64,000 nt of DNA from Marinobacter caseinilyticus (GTDB lineage: Bacteria; Pseudomonadota; Gammaproteobacteria; Pseudomonadales; Oleiphilaceae): NCBI RefSeq assembly GCF_011074955.1, contig NZ_WUQJ01000013.1:62001-126000 (forward strand). The letters are read 5' to 3'. Of this stretch, positions 47,082 to 56,190 are shown in pieces. Under the pieces are notes generated by a model that ran no database searches, had not been told where the DNA came from, and worked only from the letters and a program-made list of their open reading frames with translations. The position numbers and the translations under genes are program-made. Positions within the stretch are counted from its first letter, which is position 1; every line of letters begins with the position of its first letter.

Positions 47082-47765
47082 ATGAATGCCGAATGGCAAG
47101 CCGTCTGGCTCACCTTCAAACTGGCCAGCACCACCACACTTATTTTACTGATCATCGGCACGCCCATCGCGTGGTGGCTGGCCCGTAGCCGGCACTGGTT
47201 AACAAAGCCCGTTGCCGCCCTGGTGGCACTGCCACTGGTCCTGCCGCCCACCGTACTGGGGTTCTACCTGCTCCTCCTGCTTGGCCCCCAGGGCCCGGTT
47301 GGCCGCCTGACCGAGAGCCTGGGCCTGGGCACGCTGCCCTTCACCTTTGAAGGACTCGTGCTAGCCTCGGTGTTGTACTCCCTGCCCTTTACCGTCCAGC
47401 CACTGCAAAATGCCTTTGAGAACGTCAGTGGCCGAATGCTGGAAGTCGCCGCAACCTTAAGGGCAACGCCCTGGGACCGGTTTTTCACCGTTGCCATTCC
47501 ACTCGCCCGGTCGGGTTTCCTGACCGCCGCCGTCTTGTCGTTTGCTCACACTATTGGTGAGTTTGGCGTGGTATTGATGATTGGCGGCAATATTCCTGGC
47601 GAGACCCGGGTACTGTCAGTGGCAATCTACGACCAGGTCGAAACCCTGCAATACGACAACGCCCATTGGCTGGCCGCAGGCATGCTGGTGTTCGCGTTTT
47701 CGGTCCTTATGTGCCTGTACCTGATCAACGGTCGTATGACGCGCGGGGAGCAGCATGACCTCTGA
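47082..47765 (+). CDS. modB: Molybdate ABC transporter permease
   Basis: A 227-residue inner-membrane permease with about five transmembrane segments. The EAA-type coupling loop reads EVAATLRATPWDRFFTVAIPLARSG (about 124-148), the ModB form, and the later AHTIGEFGVVLMIGGNIPG is a strong ModB fingerprint. The ATG at 47082 is preferred over the TTG just before it. The last 11 bases overlap modC. Confidence 0.94.
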   Translation: MNAEWQAVWLTFKLASTTTLILLIIGTPIAWWLARSRHWLTKPVAALVALPLVLPPTVLGFYLLLLLGPQGPVGRLTESLGLGTLPFTFEGLVLASVLYSLPFTVQPLQNAFENVSGRMLEVAATLRATPWDRFFTVAIPLARSGFLTAAVLSFAHTIGEFGVVLMIGGNIPGETRVLSVAIYDQVETLQYDNAHWLAAGMLVFAFSVLMCLYLINGRMTRGEQHDL

Positions 47766-48834
47766 CAACCGTATTCACATCCAGCTTTGCAAACACCTGG
47801 GGGCCTTCGCCCTCGACGTGGATCTCACGCTCCCTGACCGTGGGGTGTCGGTCCTGTTCGGGCCGTCCGGTTGTGGCAAAACCACCCTGCTGCGATGCAT
47901 TGCCGGTCTTACCCGGGCCGATGGGGTGCTGACCATGAACGGGGAGGTCTGGCAGGATGACCGAAAGTTTCTGCCCGTGCACCAGCGCCCCCTGGCCTAC
48001 GTGTTTCAGGAGACCAGCCTGTTCCCGCATTTATCCGTGCAACAAAACCTGACCTACGGCTACCGGCGGGTACCGGCTAATGAGCGCCACGTCAGCCTTG
48101 ATCAGGCCACTGAATGGCTCGGGTTGCAGACCTTGCTGGCGCGGATGCCGGACCGGTTGTCCGGCGGTGAACGCCAGCGTGTCGCCGTGGCGCGAGCCTT
48201 GCTGACCAGTCCCCGCCTGCTGTTGATGGACGAACCTCTGTCGGCACTGGATGAGGCGAGTAAACGCGACATTCTGCCTTACCTCGATCAACTTCATGCC
48301 CGGCTCGCCATTCCGGTGCTCTATGTCACCCACTCCCGGGACGAACTTGCACGCGTAGCCGACCACGTGGTGCTGATGGATCAGGGCCGGATACTGGCAA
48401 CGGGAGGGCTTGCGGACACCCTGACCCGGCTGGACCTGCCCGGCAGCCAGGATGAGGACACTGGCGTGGTGGTGGAAGCCACGATTGCCGAGCGGGATCG
48501 CGAATGGCATTTGGCCCGGGCCGATTTTTCGGGCGGGCAGCTCTGGGTAAAGGACACCGGACAGGCGCTCGGCAGTTCAATTCGGCTGCGTATCCTGGCC
48601 CGCGATGTGAGCGTGGCGTTGTCAGTCCATGACGACCACAGCATCCTGAATACCCTGCCAGCCACCGTGGGCGAGCGGGTGCCCACCGGTCACCCAGCCA
48701 TGACATTGGTCAAGTTGATGGTCGGCCAGACGCCGGTCCTGTCGCGCCTGACCGCGTTGTCCGCCAGCAATCTGGCGCTTGAGCCTGGCAAACGGGTCTG
48801 GCTGCAGATTAAATCGGTCGCCCTGCTGGACTAG
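47755..48834 (+). CDS. modC: Molybdate ABC transporter ATPase
   Basis: A 359-residue ATPase that energises molybdate import. Walker A GPSGCGKTT is at about 37-45, the Q loop in AYVFQETSLFPHLSV, the signature LSGGERQRVAVARAL and Walker B LLLMDEPLSALDE. The C-terminal 70 residues are a TOBE (molybdate-sensing) domain. It overlaps modB. No modE gene or clear ModE site is seen in the window. Confidence 0.95.
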   Translation: MTSDNRIHIQLCKHLGAFALDVDLTLPDRGVSVLFGPSGCGKTTLLRCIAGLTRADGVLTMNGEVWQDDRKFLPVHQRPLAYVFQETSLFPHLSVQQNLTYGYRRVPANERHVSLDQATEWLGLQTLLARMPDRLSGGERQRVAVARALLTSPRLLLMDEPLSALDEASKRDILPYLDQLHARLAIPVLYVTHSRDELARVADHVVLMDQGRILATGGLADTLTRLDLPGSQDEDTGVVVEATIAERDREWHLARADFSGGQLWVKDTGQALGSSIRLRILARDVSVALSVHDDHSILNTLPATVGERVPTGHPAMTLVKLMVGQTPVLSRLTALSASNLALEPGKRVWLQIKSVALLD

Positions 48835-48938
48835 TGTCACTGCCCACATTTTTTTTCGCCGCGACTGCCAACGACGTTGATCTTACGGGCAAGACGGACG
48901 AAGCTGAAAGAAGGCAGCGTGCACAGGACAACGGATTC

Positions 48939-50219
48939 ATGGACGAATTAACGCAGCAGTTTATCAACAACAATCACACCGCCATTAACCTCGCCATAGC
49001 CCTTTTGTTGGGCGCCTTGATTGGCCTTGAGCGGGGCTGGGTTGCCCGCGACCAGAAAGCCGGTGAACGAATCGCGGGCGTCCGCACCTACGGTCTGATT
49101 GGCCTGCTCGGTGGTGTTTCAGCGCTGCTGTCGCAAGCCGTCACCCTCTGGGCCTTTCCAGCCATGTTTATCGGTATCGTGGCCATCAGCCTGGTGGCCT
49201 TCCAAGCGCGTATAAAGCACTTTCCGGATTACAGTATCACCAGCCTGGTCGGCCTGCTCCTGACCTTCTGTTATGGCGCCATCGCCGTGGCGGTAGACCC
49301 CACCCTGGCGGCAGCAGCGGCCGTCATCACCGCCATCATTCTGGACAACAAGAGGGAGATTCACGGCCTCGTCAACAAACTTCACGCTCATGAACTGGAC
49401 GCAGGGCTGAAACTGCTGCTCATAACCGTCGTTATGCTGCCAATTTTGCCCAACCGGGGCGTAGGGCCCGGAGCCATGGTCAACCCCTACGAAATCTGGT
49501 GGATGGTGGTGTTGATCGCTTCGGTGTCTTTCATTGGTTATTTTGCCGTCCGCGTGGGTGGCACCGAAAAAGGCATCCTGTTCACCAGCCTCTTTGCCGG
49601 ACTGAGCTCGTCTACCGCGCTCACCCTGCACTATGCCCGACAATCCCGGCAGTCAGTGGCTCTCAGCCCGTTGCTCGCGAGCGGCGTGCTTCTGGCCTGC
49701 GGCACAATGTTTCCACGCATCCTGCTGTATTGTGCGGTCATCAGTCCTTCCATGCTGCCCAAAATGGTCTGGCCTGCGGTGGTGATGACGCTGTTGCTCT
49801 ATGTGCCGGCGCTGCTGATTTGGCGAGCCCACAAGAACGGGTCCGGCTCAGAGGCCCCGCACCTGACCCAAAACCCGCTCGACCTCAAAGTCGCGTTGAT
49901 GTTCGGTGCCCTGCTGACCATCATCATGGTGCTTGGCGACTGGCTCAGGGAATGGCTGGGCACCGCCGGGATCTATCTGTTGGCGGCGTCCTCCGGCATT
50001 GCCGATGTCGATGCCATTACACTGTCGCTGACCCGGATGTCGACAAAAACAATTGACCTGCATACCGCGGTGTTTGCCGTTGTCCTGGCCGCCTCGGTCA
50101 ACAATGCGGTGAAGGCCACCATGGCGGCGGTTCTGGGTCACCGTCAGCTCGCCACCCGAGTCGCCGGCCCCATGGCGCTGTCGCTCATGGCCGGGCTTTG
50201 GGTGGCGTGGGGCGTATAA
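48939..50219 (+). CDS. MgtC/DUF4010 membrane protein
   Basis: A 426-residue inner-membrane protein with more than ten hydrophobic segments. The N-terminal MgtC-like block reads LAIALLLGALIGLERGW (about 17-33) with AGVRTYGLIGLLG; the C-terminal half is DUF4010. The ATG at 48939 is preferred over a GTG at 48834 that touches the modC stop; the intervening 105 bases have no other gene. Function of the family is not known, though MgtC relatives respond to magnesium. It may be the last gene of the kinase-mod run. Confidence 0.85.
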   Translation: MDELTQQFINNNHTAINLAIALLLGALIGLERGWVARDQKAGERIAGVRTYGLIGLLGGVSALLSQAVTLWAFPAMFIGIVAISLVAFQARIKHFPDYSITSLVGLLLTFCYGAIAVAVDPTLAAAAAVITAIILDNKREIHGLVNKLHAHELDAGLKLLLITVVMLPILPNRGVGPGAMVNPYEIWWMVVLIASVSFIGYFAVRVGGTEKGILFTSLFAGLSSSTALTLHYARQSRQSVALSPLLASGVLLACGTMFPRILLYCAVISPSMLPKMVWPAVVMTLLLYVPALLIWRAHKNGSGSEAPHLTQNPLDLKVALMFGALLTIIMVLGDWLREWLGTAGIYLLAASSGIADVDAITLSLTRMSTKTIDLHTAVFAVVLAASVNNAVKATMAAVLGHRQLATRVAGPMALSLMAGLWVAWGV

Positions 50220-50266
50220 GGCGGCAGGCGTCCGGTTGGGTTCATTCGCTAATCCACTGCGGGACA

Positions 50267-51148
50267 CTAGCGTTGTGACACCTGCACCCAACCCAATCGA
50301 TAGTAGGAAAAACGGTGATTCACCCACAGTGACAGCACAATCACGGCGCCACCCAGAGCCAGGCGCACCAGATCCGCATCCCGGTTCCAGATCAGCAGAT
50401 TCACCAGCAAGCCGGCCGGCACCAGCGCATTGTTCATCACCGCCAGGGTACCGGCATCCACCAGGCAGGCACCGCGATTCCACAGAAACAGGCCCAGACC
50501 CGACGCCGCCAGCCCCAGCCAAGTCAGTACGCCCCATTGCATGGCTGTCGACGGTATCCGGTCGGCATCACCAAATATCAAAAAGGACGGCAGTGCAATC
50601 ATCAGCGCACCGACGTAGAAGTAACCAAAGAAGCGATACAGTGGCACGTCTGTGTCAAAACGCTTGATCAGGTGTTTATACCCCACCTGACCGGCAGCAA
50701 ACGTCAGATTGGCGATTTGCAGCAGCAGGAACCCAGTCAGGAAATCAGCGCTTAAACCATCGTAACGAATAATCCCGGCGCCCAACGTGGCCAGTGCGGC
50801 CGCCACCAGGGCAATCGGTGAAAACCGTCGATTCAGCAGATCGTCGATCACGGTCACGTAAAGCGGCGTAAAGATGGTAAATAACAGCACCTCCGGCACG
50901 GTCAGGTAGCTGAACGACCGATACAGGCAAAGGTAGGTAATGCCGAACTGCAGGGCACCAACGACGGTGACTCCCACTTTCAATTCGTTTCGCACACCCC
51001 GCCAACGGGTGAATGGCAGAAAGGCCAGCCCCGCCAGCACCACCCGGCTCAGAACCGCAAAATCACTGTCTACCTGTCCGGCCAGAAACTCACCAATGAG
51101 GCTGAATGAAAAGGCCCACAACACCGTCACGCAAATCAAAAGCGCCAT
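50267..51148 (-). CDS. EamA/DMT family transporter
   Basis: A 293-residue inner-membrane protein with ten hydrophobic segments in two similar halves, the EamA arrangement. It resembles the carboxylate/amino-acid exporter group (VLWAFSFSLIGEFLAGQVD near the N-terminus, then LNRRFSPIALVAAALATLGAG). Substrate unknown. GGGAG lies before the ATG at 51148. It is divergent from the MOSC gene, 38 bases apart. Confidence 0.88.
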   Translation of the reverse strand: MALLICVTVLWAFSFSLIGEFLAGQVDSDFAVLSRVVLAGLAFLPFTRWRGVRNELKVGVTVVGALQFGITYLCLYRSFSYLTVPEVLLFTIFTPLYVTVIDDLLNRRFSPIALVAAALATLGAGIIRYDGLSADFLTGFLLLQIANLTFAAGQVGYKHLIKRFDTDVPLYRFFGYFYVGALMIALPSFLIFGDADRIPSTAMQWGVLTWLGLAASGLGLFLWNRGACLVDAGTLAVMNNALVPAGLLVNLLIWNRDADLVRLALGGAVIVLSLWVNHRFSYYRLGWVQVSQR

Positions 51149-51186
51149 GATCGACTCCCTACACAATTTGCGGCAGAGTATACGCT

Positions 51187-51672
51187 ATGACAACACCTAC
51201 CCTGCACGACCTCATCCAACAATTACCTCAAACCGGCCGACTGGACTGGATTGGCCTGCGTCCCGGGCGCGGCGAACCCATGACCAGTGTTTCCAAAGCC
51301 GCCGTCGTTGTGGGGCATGGCCTGGAGGGAGACCGCTTTAAAGGCCGACCCCAAAGCAAACGCCAGGTCACGCTGATTCAGGCTGAGCATTTGCCGGCCA
51401 TCGGCTCTCTGCTGCATCGGGCCGCCCCCGAGCCCGGGCTGATCCGGCGCAACCTGGTTGTGAGCGGGCTTAACCTGCTGGCGCTGAAAAACCGTACTTT
51501 CCGAATCGGTGATGTGGTGCTGGAAATGACCGGGCTCTGCCACCCCTGCTCGAAGATGGAGACGCTTTTTGGCCCCGGCGGTTACAACGCTTTGCGCGGT
51601 CATGGCGGCATCAATGCCCGGGTACTTGAGGGTGGACTATTGTGGGTGAATGACACGGTGGTGGCGCTCTGA
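51187..51672 (+). CDS. MOSC-domain protein
   Basis: A 161-residue single-domain MOSC protein, a family that binds molybdenum cofactor or carries sulfur. Key parts are GHGLEGDRFKGRP (about 43-55), RRNLVVSGLNLLALKNRTF and the conserved cysteine in GLCHPCSKM. It lies 2.3 kb after modC. A functional link to the molybdate genes is plausible but not shown. Confidence 0.88.
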   Translation: MTTPTLHDLIQQLPQTGRLDWIGLRPGRGEPMTSVSKAAVVVGHGLEGDRFKGRPQSKRQVTLIQAEHLPAIGSLLHRAAPEPGLIRRNLVVSGLNLLALKNRTFRIGDVVLEMTGLCHPCSKMETLFGPGGYNALRGHGGINARVLEGGLLWVNDTVVAL

Positions 51673-51790
51673 TAACCGCGACAACCGAGGCAATCGATAA
51701 GGGAAGCGAAAACTTAAGATTTGTTCAGGGTCCCGATTGAAGGCGACGACAACGCTATACTGAGCCCGACGGCCTGATCACTTGATCGTT

Positions 51791-52474
51791 ATGGAGGATC
51801 GTATTCGCGCCCGACGTTCTACCCTATTTGCCCGCATCAAACGTTCCACCACCCCGGTCCTGTTTCTCGCCCTGATGACCTGGCTGGTGGGTGGTTTTGT
51901 GATTATGGCGCCAACGCCACCCCGAGATCAGGACAACATCTGTGAAATATTTCGCGAGCAGCCGAACTGGTATGACCATGCGGTCAACTCACAACAGCTC
52001 TGGGGCACCCCCGTAGCCACCCAAATGGCCTTTGTCCATTACGAGTCGTCCTTTCGAAGCCATATCCGGCCTCCCCGCACGCGCTTGTTTGGCTTCATTC
52101 CCTGGCGCCGGCCCTCAACCGCGTATGGTTACGCCCAGGCGCAAGACCCGGCCTGGAGCGATTATATGGACGATGCCGGCAGCGCCTTTGCCACCCGGGA
52201 CCAAATGAAACATGCTTTGGATTTCATCGGCTGGTACAACCGGAAAACCCACGATCAACTGGGAATCTCCTTCCAGAATCCACGGCACCTCTACTACGCA
52301 TATCACGAAGGCCGAACCGGGTATCGACGAAAAACCTTTGAACACAAGCCTGGCCTCAAAAAAGTCGCCGACCGGGTCGCTTCTCGATCCCTCAGTTACC
52401 ATTCACAACTGGCAAGTTGCGAACAGGAATTCATGTGCCGAAAGATCTATCAGGTCTGGCCTTTCTGTGGTTAG
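51791..52474 (+). CDS. Lysozyme-like (SLT) exported protein
   Basis: A 227-residue protein with one N-terminal membrane anchor or signal (about 22-42), then a lysozyme-like transglycosylase domain. The catalytic Glu is likely E85 in FVHYESSFR, followed by the family aromatic STAYGYAQAQDPAW. It probably cleaves murein from the periplasmic side or tethers there. An in-frame TTG at 51782 is an alternative start. Alone on its strand. Confidence 0.8.
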   Translation: MEDRIRARRSTLFARIKRSTTPVLFLALMTWLVGGFVIMAPTPPRDQDNICEIFREQPNWYDHAVNSQQLWGTPVATQMAFVHYESSFRSHIRPPRTRLFGFIPWRRPSTAYGYAQAQDPAWSDYMDDAGSAFATRDQMKHALDFIGWYNRKTHDQLGISFQNPRHLYYAYHEGRTGYRRKTFEHKPGLKKVADRVASRSLSYHSQLASCEQEFMCRKIYQVWPFCG

Positions 52475-52584
52475 CCGACCCAGGTGTGCAAAAACCGCCG
52501 CATGGGCCGAACGTTCATAGTATCCAGCGTCATTATTGATCCCAGATACCCGGCACCCAACCTCAGCCTGCCAATAGGTCACCC

Positions 52585-53712
52585 CTATTCCTTATCAAAA
52601 AACCGCGCTATCTGACGGGCATTATCGTGGGCATCCTCGTAGCCCAACTTAATCAATGCTCGACAGAAACGGTAGTCAAACAGTAAGTAGCTGCCCAGGC
52701 TGGCACCGGCGATATAACTTCGATCCGTGGCGCCGGCCAGTTTTCGGACAAGGGTCGGCATACCGTCCATGTAGTCGGCGGCGATCTCGTCAATGCGTTG
52801 ACTAGGGGAAATTTCCAGCAAACGCACCGGCTTGAAATCCAGGTTGTTGGCCTCCAGTTTTTCCGGCGGCACGAGTTCAATCAATTGGTTGATCAATCGT
52901 AAACGGTCAATATCGTAATCCAATGTATCCAGGAACATGCCATTAAACACGTGGGCGATGACTTGACCCATGGTGGGCATGGCGGGCCTCATAGGGCGTG
53001 TCGGAGAGCTCATCCGGTTGGCACTGACGCCGATAACCAGCACCCGCTCCGCGCCCAAGCGCAGCGCTGGGCTGACGTGTGCCATTTGCCGGGTGACCCC
53101 GTCACCAAAGAACTCCCGGTTGATCTGTACCGGCGGGAACACCGTTGGAATGGCGGAAGAGGCCAGTATGTGCTCAACCCCCAAGGTGATCCTTGACCCC
53201 GCACGCTGGCCAACGGTCCAGCTATGCAAGCGCTCATGCCCCTCAAAAAAACAGATATTCTGACCGGTCGAATACCCACAGGCGTTGACACCCACAGCGG
53301 ATATCCGGCCCTCCGAAATAGACGCCCGAATGGCATGAAAATCCAGTTCCCTGGCGAGCAGTTTTTTTAGTGGCTTGTTGTTCAGTAACGCCATCGATTT
53401 GCCGGTATCGCTCCCCAACGCCATACGGCTAACTATGCTGGTCATATTGCGAACGATATCGGCCGCGCCACCTTTGTAGACCTGAGTGATGGTCAACTCC
53501 GACCATAGGCGTTCAAGATTGGCGACATTGTGTCGGAAGATGGCATTGCCACTGGCGAGTGCCGCCGCATTGATGGCGCCCGCCGACGTGCCCACGATGA
53601 CCCGGAATGGATGCGACCAGTCCGGATACATGTCGGAAATCGCCTTGAGCACCCCCACCTGATAAGCGGCCCGTGCACCACCGCCCGTCAGAATCACTCC
53701 GGTTTCCGTCAT
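52585..53712 (-). CDS. Patatin-like phospholipase
   Basis: A 375-residue patatin-family lipase. The oxyanion hole is GGGARAAYQVG (about 10-20) and the nucleophile is Ser43 in GTSAGAINAA. The dyad Asp lies in FFGDGVTRQ, where most members have DGG or DGA; the change is mild. The C-terminal part (about 300-375) is the extra region found in proteobacterial members. It could act on membrane phospholipid or storage lipid. Alone on its strand. Confidence 0.9.
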   Translation of the reverse strand: MTETGVILTGGGARAAYQVGVLKAISDMYPDWSHPFRVIVGTSAGAINAAALASGNAIFRHNVANLERLWSELTITQVYKGGAADIVRNMTSIVSRMALGSDTGKSMALLNNKPLKKLLARELDFHAIRASISEGRISAVGVNACGYSTGQNICFFEGHERLHSWTVGQRAGSRITLGVEHILASSAIPTVFPPVQINREFFGDGVTRQMAHVSPALRLGAERVLVIGVSANRMSSPTRPMRPAMPTMGQVIAHVFNGMFLDTLDYDIDRLRLINQLIELVPPEKLEANNLDFKPVRLLEISPSQRIDEIAADYMDGMPTLVRKLAGATDRSYIAGASLGSYLLFDYRFCRALIKLGYEDAHDNARQIARFFDKE

Positions 53713-53907
53713 TTGACCTCACCTGGGATGGCTCAACGCTTGCTGAACGGTCGTTGTGAAACACCCTGGAGACCACGCAACCCCATGAGTCATGGCAAAC
53801 ATCAGAATGACCAGCCACCTTCCAGTTCGGCTCACCTCTTGGCTAAACCCCGGACGATGGAACGCCGTCCACGGCAAGAATCGAGGTTTTTTAAGCATAG
53901 CTCAGGC

Positions 53908-54312
53908 CTATCGCTTTGCCGATGTGGGCGGAAAATACCGCCAGCTCGCCACGACCAGCAAAGCAAAAACGGTATAGGCCACCCCAAACACCCAGGCCGG
54001 CGCGTCGTAATACAGCAGCTCTTGCAACCAGTGCGCGACAAAGCTTCCGCCATAGACCGGTGCATCCGCTTGGGTTCGAAGCCACATTTCCAGAGTGGTC
54101 AGGGGGCAGACGACACCCAACCAGGCCTCGGCCACAACAACAAATATGACGGCAAGATGCAGCAGGCGAAACCACACATTGTTGACCCACCCCCAATGGC
54201 GAGCATTGCCTATCACCACCAGCACCAAGCCCAGCACAACAAACCCCACAAGGCTCACATGGACAACCAGCACTGCGTCCGCAAGCCACTGATACAGTGT
54301 CGAGGGTTTCAC
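53908..54312 (-). CDS. DUF2784 membrane protein
   Basis: A 134-residue membrane protein with four hydrophobic segments (from ADAVLVVHVSLVGFVVLG onward). DUF2784 members carry conserved aromatic and Cys residues, here LGVVCPLTTLEMWLR. The start is a GTG at 54312 with AGGAGG 7 bases away, better than the ATG at 54408 of the longer frame. Function unknown. The gap to the next gene downstream holds nothing clear. Confidence 0.8.
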   Translation of the reverse strand: MKPSTLYQWLADAVLVVHVSLVGFVVLGLVLVVIGNARHWGWVNNVWFRLLHLAVIFVVVAEAWLGVVCPLTTLEMWLRTQADAPVYGGSFVAHWLQELLYYDAPAWVFGVAYTVFALLVVASWRYFPPTSAKR

Positions 54313-54587
54313 ATTCGGCCTCCTGTCTGCGTTGCTATCCCGGCAAACATGGCTATGCCCCGCGGGATCGCCAACCTTTGCCGTCGAACGGGTTTGTGTC
54401 GCCGACACTTCAGCTTCGGAAACCCGCCATAGCCCAGAGGGTCTGTCAGGCAGCTCTAGCCTGCGTTAAAGCGGAAGCGGGGTGACATTTGCAAGCTGCC
54501 GTCTTCGCTGACCATTTGCAACGTCTGTGCTTTCGCGCCCAGCTGCGATGAACCTCAAAATGCCCCAATAGCCTATGTGCAAAGACC

Positions 54588-55259
54588 CTACCCCGACACT
54601 AACCGACTCAGTTGCCGGTCGTGGACGCGCGACAGAACCGCCAGCGAAACCAAAGCGCCTGCCAGCGCCCACGCCATGTCCGACTGGGTATCCCATATAT
54701 ACCCCTGAGTCCCTAAAAAAGCATCTGCGCCCTGACCGCTGGCGATTGCGACCCACCATTCAATCAGCTCATAAAATGCGCTGAAAGCAAGACAGATTGA
54801 AACGACAAACAGGTAAAGCCAGGCTTTTCCGTTCACGACCCGCTTGCGGATCAGGATCTCCCGGGCCAGCAAGGCAGGGACAAAACCCTGGAAAAAGTGG
54901 CCTAGTTTATCGTAGTTGTTTCGACCGGAGTCCGTCAGCTCTGCCAAGGTGTCAAACAGCGGCACCTCGGCGTAGGTGTAATGGCCACCCACCATCAGAA
55001 CGATGCAATGGGCCAGAATAAATCCGTAAAGCATTGGGGTTAACGGAAAGGACCTGTACGTGGTGACAACCAGAATGCCCGCAATCATCGCCGGCGAAGC
55101 CTCCAGGAACCACGTAAAGGGGTCTTTTGGCGCAATTCCAGACCAGACCAACACACTCAGAAACACCACCAGCCATGCGTATTTGATAGCGTAACCTCCG
55201 GGTAATGGGCCGGACGACCGATTCATCCCACCTGAGACGTTCGTCACTGCATCCTTCAC
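54588..55259 (-). CDS. DUF2238/YjdF-like membrane protein
   Basis: A 223-residue inner-membrane protein with six hydrophobic segments. The family block is ...YTYAEVPLFD...NNYDKLGHFFQGFVPALLARE (about 107-145) followed by FYELIEWWVA. YjdF relatives are of unknown function. A GTG at 55259 overlaps the stop of the GNAT gene as GTGA, a common coupling arrangement; an ATG at 55226 is possible. Co-transcribed with the GNAT and VOC genes. Confidence 0.85.
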   Translation of the reverse strand: MKDAVTNVSGGMNRSSGPLPGGYAIKYAWLVVFLSVLVWSGIAPKDPFTWFLEASPAMIAGILVVTTYRSFPLTPMLYGFILAHCIVLMVGGHYTYAEVPLFDTLAELTDSGRNNYDKLGHFFQGFVPALLAREILIRKRVVNGKAWLYLFVVSICLAFSAFYELIEWWVAIASGQGADAFLGTQGYIWDTQSDMAWALAGALVSLAVLSRVHDRQLSRLVSG

Positions 55260-55741
55260 ACGCTCTTAATCATTACGTGATTCGACAATACACAACCGTT
55301 GATCGTAAAACTCCGTACTCCGGCAGACTGAAAACCAAAGTGTTCAAAAAAAGGCAGCGCGGTATGGCTGACATGGGAGTGACAATGCTCAAGCCCCCTT
55401 TCACGAGCGGTCTTTAGCAGAGTTTCCATCAATGCCCGACCAATGCCCTGTCCCTGGTAGTTTGCATGGCAATAGAACACGTCGATGTAGCCATCTGACT
55501 GGAGATTGGCAAACCCGACAATCTCGCCGTCCCTGACTGCCACAAACGGGTCGCAGGCGCGGATGCGCTCACACCAATCGGCCGGATCATAGCTTTCCGG
55601 CGCCCAGGCGCTGACCTGAGCCTGGGTGTAGTGCTTGCGGTTCACTCGCCTGACCGTATCGAAGAACAGCTGCCGCAGCGCTGATTCCTCGCCTGGTTGG
55701 TATTTGCGAATGCTGAGCACGCCAGTCTCGCGGTTGCCCAT
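55256..55741 (-). CDS. GNAT family N-acetyltransferase
   Basis: A 161-residue acetyltransferase. The acetyl-CoA loop is NYQGQGIGRALMETLL (about 93-108). Substrate unknown; the family includes enzymes that modify small molecules and proteins. It starts 8 bases after the VOC gene and overlaps the DUF2238 start, so the three form one operon. The ATG at 55741 is chosen over a TTG just before it. Confidence 0.9.
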   Translation of the reverse strand: MGNRETGVLSIRKYQPGEESALRQLFFDTVRRVNRKHYTQAQVSAWAPESYDPADWCERIRACDPFVAVRDGEIVGFANLQSDGYIDVFYCHANYQGQGIGRALMETLLKTARERGLEHCHSHVSHTALPFFEHFGFQSAGVRSFTINGCVLSNHVMIKSV

Positions 55742-55749
55742 CAACGTTG

Positions 55750-56109
55750 CTAGACGCCCAACTCAGACCAAACGGCGTATTCGTTACCGTTTGGGTCCGT
55801 GAAATGAAAACGACGGCCACCGGGAAATGCGAATATCGGCTTGGTCATTGCTCCCCCTGCCTGTTCCACCCGCGCCAGCGTGTCTTCCAGATCGGCACTG
55901 TATAGCACCACCAGGGCGCTGCCCTTGGCGGTGTTAAATTCAAGATCCGAGTGAAAGAAACCACCGTCCATGCCCGCATTGGAAAACGCCGTGTATTCCG
56001 GCCCGTAATCGGTGAAGCGCCAGCCGAAAACACTGGAAAAGAACCGCTTGGTAGCCGCTAAATCGTGGGTGGGAAATTCCAGATAATCGATTTTTCCTGA
56101 TTCTCTCAT
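55750..56109 (-). CDS. VOC-family (glyoxalase-like) protein
   Basis: A 119-residue single VOC domain. The typical order IDYLEFPTHDLAATKRFFSSVFGW, then the metal-site region of the first half and GRRFHFTDPNGNEYAVW with a late Glu, can be seen. Members include glyoxalases, dioxygenases and resistance proteins; the exact role is not known. First gene of a three-gene run with GNAT and DUF2238. Confidence 0.9.
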   Translation of the reverse strand: MRESGKIDYLEFPTHDLAATKRFFSSVFGWRFTDYGPEYTAFSNAGMDGGFFHSDLEFNTAKGSALVVLYSADLEDTLARVEQAGGAMTKPIFAFPGGRRFHFTDPNGNEYAVWSELGV

Positions 56110-56190
56110 GTCACTGTCCTTTGTAACGATGAAAAACGTAACGACGAAAAAACACCAAGCCGATTGATGACTACCACCAAGTCTCGCGTC

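Noticed and set aside
54466..54759. 97-codon minus-strand frame near the DUF2238 gene
   Set aside because: Overlaps the DUF2238 coding region in another frame and has no family signal; a shadow frame.
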